Source: Xiphophorus maculatus
Taxonomy: Eukaryota > Chordata > Actinopteri > Cyprinodontiformes > Poeciliidae
Length of the DNA: 64,000 bases
NCBI RefSeq assembly: GCF_002775205.1
Contig: NC_036444.1
Coordinates: 4,568,501-4,632,500, forward strand
Direction of reading: 5' to 3'
Under the pieces are notes generated by a model. It saw only the letters and a program-made list of their open reading frames with translations. It had not been told where the DNA came from and ran no database searches. The translations under genes and the position numbers were made by a program. Position 1 is the first letter of the stretch. Each line of letters opens with the position of its first letter. Shown piece after piece: positions 36,408-48,500 of this stretch.

Positions 36408-37439
36408 AAAAGAAAAACGGCGTGTTGCGTTCGCGAGCGTCGGAAATTTCATCTCTTTACTCATTTATAACACCGGTTATCTAGACGCCATAACGTTGAA
36501 AACTATAAAAACAGGGATTGTTTAAGGTGTCGGCCTTTGGTGTTTAATACAAAACCTAAAATAATCTTTAATGGATATCTAATATTACCTTTAGCAAGAA
36601 TTTGGCTGTTAAAATACATTTTTCCAGCTCTTTTTGATCATTTTTATTAATATCTTTCGTCAAAATGTTCCTGATCTTTTTTAAATATTCATCAGACAGC
36701 CAATAAATGAAAAACCTCAGAGGCCTGCGAGAAAACAATATTTAATTGGTGGAAAACAATACAACATAAAGAGGTAAATGTCTAGGAATTACAGAGAGAA
36801 GTGGATAAAGACCGTAGAGAAGAGACTACAGATAAATAAATAAGCAGAAGTCAAATTGAAATATAGTATTTTTGATGTTTAAAGGATAAGCCAAAGAAAT
36901 TAAAATAAATATACATTAATGGATATCTAAAATTTTAACTCAAAATTCTTTGGCAGATTTGATGTGATGTATAATGAGCTTAAGATAAAACATTTTGCAT
37001 TTTTTGTGGCATCTATGTTGTTGAGATGAAAGTACACCCTTTCCGGTGGTTTCTGCAGAATTAGATCAGTGTGTTCAAACAGTTGAGAAATGAAACTGGT
37101 GTGAGTTTGGGGATTTGTTCTGGGTTCATGCCCTTTTTATCCAATTCACCATCACTTTTTTATCTTTATTGACTCCTCTTGGAGTAAAGAGCACTGTGTA
37201 TGCTTATCAGGATGGTGTGACGTTTAAAACACTGCGAAACTCAGAAGTCATAAACTTTTGGCCTTAAATGTCTAAATACGGTTTGTAAATGAAAACTAAG
37301 AGTCAAATACAGACAAAAATAATAAATTAAACTTACCAACTTTCAGTCTACACCTCAGTAATTAAAGTATACTTATGATATTTTAACAGTTTGCGTATGA
37401 ATGTGCCCCGTTGGTATCCTGCAAGTCATTTCAATTGTT

Positions 37440-37560
37440 GACTATGTCCTTCATGACTTTGTATTTTTTGAGTTTTTATGATGTAAAGCACTTTGAACGG
37501 CCTTGCTGCTGAAATGTGCTATAAAATAAACTTGATTGATCGATTGATTGATTGATTGCG
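37440..37560 (+). mobile_element. Retroposon 3' end with TTGA tail
   Basis: GTAAAGCACTTTGAACGGCC, TGCTGAAATGTGCTATAAAA and then TAAACTTGATTGATCGATTG with a TTGA repeat tail is a typical 3' end of teleost LINE/SINE copies. Only the tail part is visible. A related fragment lies near 11060-11140. Confidence 0.5.
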
Positions 37561-37954
37561 TAACCCTTCTGCTTGTCTCAGTTCCAGTAAGTTGACTTCA
37601 CAACAGACACACTCAGGTTCCCTGTATTTATCCTAACAAAAGAGGAAATCAAGTCGGTGGTTAACATCAGTCCAGCAGCTTCTGCCCCTATACTTTAAAC
37701 AAAATGCAATAAATAACCCTAAACAAACTCCCAATTATCAGTTGACAGCAGCAAACAGTTGTAAAATTAAACATGGGTAAAATACACAACATTAATAATA
37801 ACAGTTAAAAACATATACCAAACATGGCAAAAATTACTCATGAAATGCTGCATATGATTAAATTTGTCTAAAATATATACTAAAATATAGTATTTGTAAA
37901 GAAAACACAGAGTTGATCCCAATACAGACGGCAACAGAAGATGGGGGGCAAACT

Positions 37955-38002
37955 GTCAGTTACTGGTTGCTACGGTAACCACCGTAGCAACCAGTAACTG
38001 AC
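37955..38002. repeat. Perfect 22-bp inverted repeat containing X-box-like motif
   Basis: The arms are 37955-37976 and 37981-38002 with a 4-nt AACC loop. GTTGCTACGGTAAC inside it (37966-37979) fits the RFX consensus. Confidence 0.95.
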
Positions 38003-39064
38003 CAGTCAAGAGCAGCGTAACAAAACTTAATACACGAATAAATGTCTGGAGAAACAACTTCATGACTAAACAAAATGAATTTGAAGAATAAATAAACACA
38101 TTTTGACAAACTTCACATCTATAATTCTGTTAAAATAAAACCCTGTGTCGAAAAATTACTCACCAAATATGTTGTGGATCACCTAAAAATACACCACAGG
38201 TGTTCTACGCTGAAACAACGGAGTTGATGTCCTGCAAGTACCCAAACGTTTCTGGAACACCCTGCAGGTATGCTCATTTGCCTGAGAATACAAGTACCAT
38301 TAAAAAAAATACAGTTGATATCCTGCAAGCATTAACAAAACTGTGGCGTAGGGTAGGAAGGTTGCGTGTTCAGGTCACGTCGGGGTCACCAATGTGGAGG
38401 TCAGCAGAAAAAGACGAAAATATAATTTGAGTCTTGTTTTATTCTCAATGTCTTCCAATCCAAACCAAAAATAAAATGTAGTACAACCGTTGGTGTCTTC
38501 TCACCTCACCTTCTCCCCTTCACAATAAGAGTACAGATTCGGGTGTGAAATATATACATTGTATACGCCATAATACAAACAAAATGGTATTTTGTTTGGA
38601 TCAGGTTGTTACTTCTTTCTACCTTTTGGAGTGTCACCAAGCTGAAGCATATTTTGGTATATTTACTTTTAAAATATTGAGCTAAAAAAGCTAAACAAAT
38701 CCTGCTATTACTGTAAAAACTGACACTTTCCTTGTTGCAAATTTGAACTATGTACTTTATTTTCCTTCAAATAACAAACACTTATTTATCTAATAATCTG
38801 AACTTATGACTATACGCAATCTCAGGTCTTTCATCTTTGGCTTGTGCTGGTAATGAGTCATAAAAATGTTCATGAGCGATAAAGCAAGATATAAGCAGCA
38901 ACATAATCACATACAGTCGCTTGTGAAACCTCTGCATTCAGACTCGCTCACTGACATTTATCGTCATCATAACTGAAAAATATTCAACCTTGGTTTCCAA
39001 TAAATACATGGAAATCGAACATGTTATGCTTTATATGACCTCATAATTTTCCCTGTCTGAAAGG

Positions 39065-39160
39065 AGAGTTTTTCTCACATGACGTGAGAAAAACCTCACG
39101 TGAGAACATTTAGGGTTTGCTCTGACTTTAGAGCAAACTCTAAAGTTAGTTATTATCCAG
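39065..39160. repeat. Cluster of nested short palindromes
   Basis: GTTTTTCTCAC / GTGAGAAAAAC (11 bp, 5-nt loop), CTCACGTGAG, GTTTGCTCT / AGAGCAAAC and ACTTTAGAG / CTCTAAAGT follow one another within about 95 bp and partly overlap. Confidence 0.85.
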
Positions 39161-41129
39161 TTGGGAATGTTAAGGAGAGCGCCGTATTGATGACATTAAA
39201 GGTATTTAAAAGAGGTGGAAATTTGTTAAAACTGGAATATATATAGGGAAGTGTGATAAAATATTTGCTGTAGTTAAGTTTAGGGGACATTGTGTTTGTT
39301 ATTATCTTTAGTTTTAACAAAATGTCCTTAATGTCACATCCAGGTTTTTCAGTGTCATTTTTTTCCTGTCACAAAAAAATCAGGAACAATCTGACTGAAA
39401 CATTAACAGAATATTTCACAAACTTCTAAAAGCAGATATTTTGGAGTGTTAAGTTGCACAAAATTCGAGACCAAACTTCAGCTTTAGGAGAAAACAAACA
39501 CAGCTTTAATTAACATTTGCAAATGGAGAAAACATACAAAGCTCACATCTCAGTGAGAATCGGACGAGTTCTGACTTGGGGCTGAATGTCCCCTCATCTA
39601 CATAGGATACATCACACATTACTTAGTCACTGGCTCAAGTGTCAGGTAAAAATATATAAGTTACTTATCTGTAAGTTTCAGTTGACAAGAGTTTCATACA
39701 CATTCACAGCTCAACTCTAGGCGTTTATCCAAAAAAGCCTATCTGCTGATGGCTAAACAGATACTAGAAACTGAACTTCTACAAAACAGGCTCATCACCT
39801 TAGAATGTCTCACATTTCTAACCGCTGAACACCCTGTTCTTCACTTATTAGAGGAGGGTCAGAAGGACATACTGTATGTCCTGCTGAGCTGCAACTGAGT
39901 GCAAACCTTTAATAAAAACATCATAAAGTGTACATTCAATTTTATTTAAACATTGTTAATAAACTTTTCCTTCACAGGAGCAATGTCTTCGCAAAAGAAT
40001 ATAGTTTACAACATCTTTTTTAAGTTGATGTCACCATAAAGTGGTTGTAAGGATCAAAATATATTTGCACAGATCATCATTTTGTTAAACGTAATATTAG
40101 GCTTGGTGTACCTCAAGCTTGTGTGTTTGGCTTTAGGTTGTTATTCCCAAAGTTTGTCCAATTTAAGGTAACCTGATGTTTACTAGTGATATGATTGTAT
40201 GTTGTTATGTAAGGAAAAATCAAGCAGCAGAACTCAAAGTTAATAGCAAGAAGTCAAAACTAATGAATTATGGATGCTGATTTGATCATTCAGTTCATCA
40301 AAGGTTTAGTAAAACAAGCACTGGAGAACCTCAAGGTTGTTTGTTTGGTCCCCTAATTTTCTTTGTGTTTTCTGTCTTTGTTCTCTTCAAGCACAAAGAA
40401 CAAAGATCTTGAAATGTTGTAGAAAACAAGAATTAAACTGAATAAATTACAAACTTAAATTAATGTTTAGATAAAATGAAATATTTTTTACTAAGCAACA
40501 AAATGTCATGAACTTTCACTGTTATCATTGAAAACGATAAACAGAACAGAATTAAACTGCAACAAATGGTCAAGCTGGATGCACAGCAATTTAATTGGTT
40601 TGTAACATGCATGAACATAAATAATTAAACTAAAGCCTTGAAGGGAGATAATTTCCTTTACATCCTAGTTCTTCTTCAGAGATTATTGGCCATAGGATGA
40701 CTGGAGATACGTATCCTACGTAAAAGGATTAAGGACTGAAGCTGAATCTAATGTTTCATGACCTTTCTTCTACCTACTCATCGTGACTCTGCTTTACTGC
40801 TTCAAAACCATAAAATGATATTCATAAAATAAAATGATGATGGAAAATTGCCCACCTATTAAAGTCCAACCCATGAGATAAAATCTGATTATACAAACTG
40901 GTGGAAATGTACTCATTAACAAATAGAAAAGTTTAAAACTGTGTTTCACATCCTCCGTTTCACATTCACTTCTTTTGAAATACTGATGCTGTAAACTCAA
41001 AATGAAAAGTAGATTTCTTCTACTGATTATCTAGCTCTTTTTGTTGCTTTTATTGTTTTATGAAAACACAAAACCCAGAATGAGTTTCTATCAGAAACAA
41101 TTTCCAGAAACAAATTCTGTTAGCCTCCA

Positions 41130-41830
41130 AGCCACGTTTTCTTTTCATTAGCTCAGTAACATGTTGTTGGTAGTTTAGTTAAGTTTACCGTAAATTAACA
41201 CGTTTTGTATTGCTAACATCATTTTAGCTTCGGTCATCTCAGCTGGGTTTAATTTAGCTTAGCTTATCTTAGCTTTGTTTCAGTTTACCAGCTAAGTTTA
41301 GTACTACTTCTTTCACATTAGCTTAGTTTAAACGAGTTTAGCCTAGTTTCATTTTGCATATCTTAACTAGATTTTGTAAGAAAAGCCTGGCTTACCTTAG
41401 TTTAGAATATAATTTTCCATTCTACTTTAATTAATCTTTGCTGAGTTTAGTTTAGCTCTGCTTATCTAAAGAAGCTAGCTTAGCTTAGCTTAGCTTGTGT
41501 AGGTTTTCCCATTCTAGCTGCATTTTGTGTAGTTTTGCTTAGCTTATCTTAGTTTAGTAGAGTTAATTTCCTTTTAGTTTGGCATAGTTCATGTTAGTTT
41601 AGAATATCATACTTGCATTTTGTTTAGCTTAGCTTAGTTTAGAACAACTTACCTCACTTTAGCTTAGCTTATTTATTTATTTTAGATGCACTTAAATTAA
41701 TTTAAATTAGCAACATTTTATGTATATTAGCTTACTTTACTCTATACACTTTAGTTTAGAGTAATATACTTTACTTAGCTTGCTTTAGATGTCTTTTGCC
41801 TGGCTGCATTTTGTTTACCTCGGTTTTGAT
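41130..41830. repeat. Degenerate TTAGCTTAG-rich field upstream of first anpep gene
   Basis: TTAGCTTAG, TTAGTTTAG and similar strings recur through about 0.7 kb with no fixed period. Confidence 0.75.
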
Positions 41831-42002
41831 TATTGGTCTTTGTCTCCTGAATTGATATTTCTCACTGTTTTATCAAGCTAGCTGTTTTTGTGTGTGTTTT
41901 TCTACTGCGGTTCTGAAATTTGGTGCTGCAATGTAGATAACATCAGTGGGTCCTGATGCAATCATGAACCACTTATCAACAGTCACTGTGGATTTGGATC
42001 AT

Positions 42003-42130
42003 TGATTGATTGATTTTTTTTATTTAACCTTTATTTCTCCAGGGGAAAACCCCACTGAGATTAAAAATATTTTGCAAGCGTATCCTGGTCAAGACTGGCA
42101 GCAGCACACAGAGATTGCAGAACATTAATA
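42003..42130. mobile_element. Interspersed repeat fragment upstream of first anpep gene
   Basis: ATTTAACCTTTATTTCTCCAG, GGGGAAAACCCCACTGAGATT and CCTGGTCAAGACTGGCAGCA resemble a common teleost repeat. It is only about 370 bp from the anpep start codon. Confidence 0.4.
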
Positions 42131-42501
42131 AATAAAGAAATTAAAATATCCTGTTGAAACATTTACAAACAGATTATTCCTTCTAAAAATCAGTAAGAAC
42201 AGCCTAAAATATGTATTTCTGCAACTGTCCAAGAAGAGGGAGCAAAATCTGAAAAGAAGATATTATCTTTAGCTTATCATAATTCAATTAAATGGCAAGA
42301 ATGTTTAATGAGAATTAATTCAAATTAAATGTGGGGTTTCTAAAGTTTCTCATTTCAGGGAGTCGCCACTCAGGTAGGTGTTCCGGTCTCTGTTAATATG
42401 TCACCTGTTGCTGTGACTGGGAGGGGCAGATGCTTAATGGTTACAAATAAAGGTTCAACAGGCATCACGTCTTAGAGTCTCAGTGCAGGCAGACTGACAC
42501 C

Positions 42502-45500
42502 ATGGCGAAAGGCATCTTCATTAGTAAATATCTTGCAGTCGGAGGGATCATAGTAGGAGTGGCTGCCCTGTCCACCATCATCGCTTTGTCTGTTGTTTAC
42601 TCTCAGGAAAGAGCCAAGAACAACGAGGCATCACCAACTCATGAAGGAGGAACGACTTCTAAACCCACTACAACACCTACAACTCCTTCTCCTTCCAACG
42701 AACCATGGGACAAATATCGGCTGCCAAAAACCCTGGTGCCACACCACTACAGCGTGACTCTGTGGCCTCGACTGAAACCAGATCCGGTGACTGGGCTTTA
42801 CATCTTCACAGGTAAAGCTGGACGGTGGAAACCTTCAGTCTAGATCACAGTTAAGGTCTAAATCTGCCTTTCTTCAGCCACAAGGACTGAGCCCAGTATC
42901 ATTTTTAAAAATAAAACCAAATAGTGTAGGAAAACTAAAATGGATGCAGACTGAAAGTTTCAAACCTACAAACAGCTTGAGTCAAAAGTGGAAAAAACAT
43001 GTGCAACATCTGCAGCGATCTACTGCTTTTCAGTTAAATTATGAAACAAAACAGATTGAGTAACATTTATAATTTACCTCAACACAGTTTGGAATTTTAC
43101 AAGATTTTTAAAAGGAATAATTACATTTATATTTAAATATAAAATTCTTAGAAATAATTTTTTCACTTTCATTGATGTAAAACAACCTAAAAAGGCTAAA
43201 GCGTGTGGGAAAACACAAATTTAATTTGCCATGGCTAATGAAGGAATATAGTTTAGTTCATTTAGATGGTATCAAGAGAGACATCTCAAAACTGAAGCTC
43301 GTCGTTCTGAAAGTTTCAGAATTTTTTAAACAAATCTCTGGAGGTTTCAAACTCAGAAATGGTCAAAGATCATCTGATGGGGCGTGCTGTGGTGGCGCAG
43401 GGGGTTAGCACGCCCCATGTTTGGAGGCCTTAGTCCTCGACGCAGACGTTGCGGGTTCGACTCCCGGTCCTGACGACCTTTGCTGTATGTCTTCTCCCCT
43501 CTCCTGTCTGCCTACTGTCGAAAAAATACGAGCCACTAGCACCGCAAAAACAATAAAAGATTGTCTGTTAATCTGAGATTACTGTAGTTTAAAAACTATT
43601 TATTTGATATTAGTCCCATTAAAACAAATAGAAAAAGTTCCCTGAGTTCTGGAAAACTGAATGATCAGGACTAGTTTGATTATTGGGTCCAGATGCACGT
43701 TTTAGTTTCAACTCAACACAGTGGGAAACATATGTGCAAAAATCTGCAACTGAAAGATGTTTGGATGAGGTGCTAAATTTGTCTTCATGCAGTCAGAAGT
43801 TGAAACATTTCTGACGGCCTTTTTGTGTTTCAGGAAACTCATTTGTGGAGTTTGAGTGTGTGGAGGAGACGGATCTCATTCTTATCCACTCTAACAAGCT
43901 GAACTACACACTGGATTCAAATAAGAAGCATGCAACGCTCTCAGCCGTCAGCAGTGGCAGCGCACCAGCCATCAAGAACTCCTGGCTGAAGACGGAGACT
44001 CAGTACCTGGTTCTGGAGCTGGACGGTAAACTGGTGAAAGGACAAACGTACCGCCTCGACACCGAGTTCACTGGAGAGCTGGCCGACGATCTGGGAGGTT
44101 TTTACAGGAGCGAGTACATAGAGGATGGAGTCAAAAAGTAAGAATATTCTCTGTTTGTGTTTCAAACGTTGCTCTTCTCCACCTTGAGCTGAAATGCTGC
44201 TGTTAAATGTTCTGCACATATATGTTGCTCTCTTTTGATTATTAATCAAAATTCCTTATTCAAGACTCAGCTGAAAGCTGTGTTGATCATTCAGAGGAGA
44301 ACATTTTTAGCTTAATTTTCACAGAACAAATCATTCGCTAAGAATCAGGGATCTTCAAATGTTCTTACAGAGGTTATCTTTCTTGTCTTGTTTCTGTCAA
44401 CTTAATGGACTTTTTCCATTATCACTGGAACCCAGAGAACTTTGCCCTTCTGTTATATAATAACAGTCTAATGGATGGACGTAACCACGGCAACATGAGC
44501 CATAAACAGACATCTTTAAAACCTCTTGTTGGGAATTTGAGTGTTGCTCACAGCAAAGGAGGAAAGGAAAAAAGGAGCGAGGAAGTAATGGCTTTTTTGT
44601 TTGGTTGGATGGTTGGTTGGATGTATGGTTGATTGGTTGGTTTAGTTGGTTAGTTTGTTAGTTGGTTGGTTGGTTGGATGTATGGTTGATTGGTTTAGTT
44701 GGTTGGATGTATGGTTGGTTGGATATATGGTTGATTGGTTGGTTTAGTTGGTAAGTTTGTTAGTTGGTTGGTTGGTTAGTTGGATGGTTGATTGGTTGGT
44801 TGGACAATTGGTTGGATGTATGGTTGATTGGTTGGTGTAGTTGGTTAGTCTGTTAGTTGGTTGGTTTAGTTGGTTGGTTTGATGGATGGTTGATTGGTTT
44901 AGTTGATTGGTTGGATGGATGGTTGATTGGTTTAGTTGGTTGGTTGGATGGATGGTTGGATGTCTGACCCCAGCTGCTCTGTTCCTTCCAGGGTCATTGC
45001 GACCACCCAGATGCAGGCGACCGATGCCAGGAAGTCGTTCCCCTGCTTTGATGAGCCGGCGCTGAAAGCTTACTTCAACATCACTTTGATCCACGAGAAT
45101 GGAACTGTGGCTCTGTCCAACGGCGCTGAAAAAGGTCAGTTTCATATGTCTGACCGCTGCACAACTTTAAACAAGGAACCTCTGGTCTACAGTATCCAGA
45201 ACACTGTAGAATAAAACAAAGAGAATAGGAAATGATTGAAAGTCTGTTGGGTCTAGTTAAAATTAGGAAACCAGGAATTGCTTCTCAAAGCTGATGGATC
45301 CTCTTCAAACATCATCATAAATAAAATGTAGATTTGATTTTTGCTGTCGTACAGAAACCACATTAATCACCATGGATGATCAAGAGGTGCTGCAGACGGT
45401 CTTTGAGCGCACTGAGAAGATGTCCACCTATCTGCTGGCCTTCATTGTCAGCGACTACGACTACATCAACACCATTGATGGGGTTCAGGTACTTCACCGC

Positions 45501-48500
45501 CTTCAGTCTCTTTAACCTTACTGAATTTGTTTGGATCTTTTATGTGGATCACTGTAACACTAACACTTTCCGGGTCTGACATCAGGTCTAAAATCTGTGG
45601 GTTTATGGGTTAGAACTGTATTTTTGTGTCCGTTTCAGATCCGGATCTATGCTCGGAAGCCCGCCATCGCTGCTGGCCAAGGAGACTACGCCCTCAACAT
45701 CACCGGACCCATCCTGAAGTTCTTTGAGGAGTATTACAACTCCACGTACCCACTGCCCAAATCGGGTCAGTTCAACACCCTAAGACTGGCTTTAGGATCG
45801 ATCGATCCATCCATCCATCCATCCATCCATCCATCCATCCATCCATCCATGCATGCATTTAGGTATCATCCATCCATTTAGGTATCATCCATCCATTCAT
45901 CTGACCAATTAGTCCATCCTTCCATCTAGATATTCATCATCCATCTTCCATAAAACCTCCATCCGTCCATCCATAAAATCTTCTATGAATCATCCATCAT
46001 CTAAAACCTCCATCATCTATAATCATCCATCCATCATCCATCCATCATCCATAAATAATCCATCCATCCAGAACAATTTACCTGAAACACTTAGGAAGGT
46101 GATGGCCAGATTAACATATTCAGTTGCCACAAATGGCTCCCGCCCCACACTTTGCCCACCACTGCTTTAATGAGACTGTACCAGGAGAGAACCGCTGGCA
46201 TGCTGTGCTTTAGCCTCTGGCTTGTTGTTCTGTCTCAGTGAGGGATTATTTGTTTTCAAAATAACATGAAACATACAAGAAATGAGGAATTAAATGTCTG
46301 AAACAGCTGAAAAACATGCCTGTATTCGTGCTGGTTTATGAGGCGTCACAAAGAGCATAATTACCTTGTTTTTCAGTCATCATTTGTTCTGAGGGTTTAT
46401 AGCGTTTTTACAGCCAACTCTCTGAATGATTTACCTTTATGATGATGACTCAATGAAGACAGTGAAGCTGCTTCATCAGCTTTTCTCAGATTAATTAAAA
46501 AAATATATATCTTCATCATCTGTTCTCACTGTTTCAATGTCAGGCCGGAAGTCAGAGCAGAGCTTTTATTTGTTGGCTGGGAGTTTTTTTTATGATGCAT
46601 TCTGTGAAGATATGATAACATCAGGGTTGAGCAGATAAAGTCTGATTCTCTGATTTACAGTTGTTCGTCCAGTAAATACATTTTATGGCAGTAATCACAT
46701 CTGAAAAGAACAACGATTTACTTTCCTTCTGTCACCTGACAAGGCCGGATCTAAAAATAGAAACAGTCGTCGCTTCAACCTGAGCGATCCAGCTCACACA
46801 GAGACAGCTGTTTCTTCTTTCTGCTCTTTCAGGTTCAGTGAAGAATTTACGGAAGGCCAAAAGAGTCAAAATTAAATGAATAATTCAGCACATCATTAAA
46901 TTATTAATTAAATGTACCAATAGATAAATAAATGTCAATTTAAATGTTTGAATCATTTGTTTAATAGACAACTATTTTATAAAATATGTCAATATTATTA
47001 AAATGCAAACACTCAAAAGCTTATTTAAATAATTAGCCCTGCTCATTAGTGAATTTGACAGATAAAATTATTTTATGTTGACGTTACAGAACCCATGAGA
47101 TACTTAAATACCCATTTAATTAATGAGATGCATCAGCTGTTATGTTGCCATATTGATTACATCTTTAAAATTTAAGCATATAGGGTGACCTGTCCAGGGT
47201 TTACCACTTTTGTCAAAAAAGTTCATAACAGAAATGTGAGGATTTGCAGGTTGTGTCCACTGGAAACTTGCCTGACTCTTTAAAACCTCCTCTGTCCTGC
47301 AGATCAGATCGCCATCCCTGATTTTAACGCAGGAGCCATGGAGAACTGGGGTCTGATCACGTACAGAGAGACGGCGCTGCTGTATGACGACGCCTTCGCC
47401 TCCAACTCCAACAAGGAGAGGATAGCCACCATCATTGCTCACGAACTGGCCCACATGGTGAGCTCAGAGAAATGCTAAGATGCAGAGACATTCACAGATT
47501 GTTATGAGTTATGAGGAAAATAAACTAAAAATAAAAACTGGAAGCAAAATACACCAAACTTCTCTTATTACAAACCAGACTTCTGAGAACAGGATGTCAG
47601 TACGGCTCTACGGAGCCCCCCAGTGGACATGGAGGATTTATTTTCTTTGCACAAACTAAATGCGCATAGAAAAATGGAAAAACAACTTCTATTATTTTTA
47701 TAGTTACACAAATCTTAGGTTGATCTATTCCTGTTGTTGGCTGTTTCCTCTATTTGGGGAAATAGAAGACATCAAACTTACTGTTTACTATAAATTCAGT
47801 GTTTATCAGCTGAAGTTACTTTACATATTTAAAATAATATGGCACAAAAATACCAACAGTCATCAACAGCCATAACACTTAATATTATAACGTTATAATC
47901 TTTATATTTCTATTATGAGAATAAAGTCACAATGTTATGACTTTATTCTCGTAATATAACTTCATTCTCATCATTATATATATATTTTTTCTCAATATGG
48001 CTCCATCGTACTTTGGTGAGGTAACAAATTTCTCCCATGTCCTATACGGGGCTCTGTAGGACCCAGACTGCTCGGTTATTATTTATTTTAGTTTTTATAG
48101 ATGTAATTTTCTCATCTTGTCCCTGCAGTGGTTCGGTAACCTGGTCACTCTGCGCTGGTGGAACGACTTGTGGCTGAACGAAGGCTTTGCTTCATACGTG
48201 GAGTACCTGGGAGCGGACAAAGCCGAACCCGAATGGAACGTGGTACGAATTTTCTCTACGTTTGATGCTAATAATCATTTCAGATGTTCGATGACACTCT
48301 TAATGGAGTCACCTTCCTCTTGTTTCTTGGCAGACAGACCTGATAGTCCTCAATGATGTACACAGAGTGTTTGCCGTTGACGCTCTGGCGTCGTCTCATC
48401 CGCTGTCCTCCCTTGAAGACGACATCCAGAAACCTGCTCAGATCAGCGAGCTCTTCGATGCCATCTCATACAGCAAGGTCAGGAAGAGCACGCAAGCGTA

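Larger units (their letters stand above)
36450..42440. other. Intergenic gap between dnaaf4 and first anpep gene
   Basis: The two genes diverge from here. It holds the palindromes at 37955 and 39065, a retroposon tail near 37440-37560, the TTAGCTTAG field and an interspersed repeat near 42003. No coding gene is supported. Confidence 0.6.

Noticed and set aside
41130..41830. Possible CRISPR-like or satellite array of TTAGCTTAG units
   Set aside because: Spacing is irregular, units are degenerate and the context is a vertebrate genome, so it is a simple degenerate repeat.
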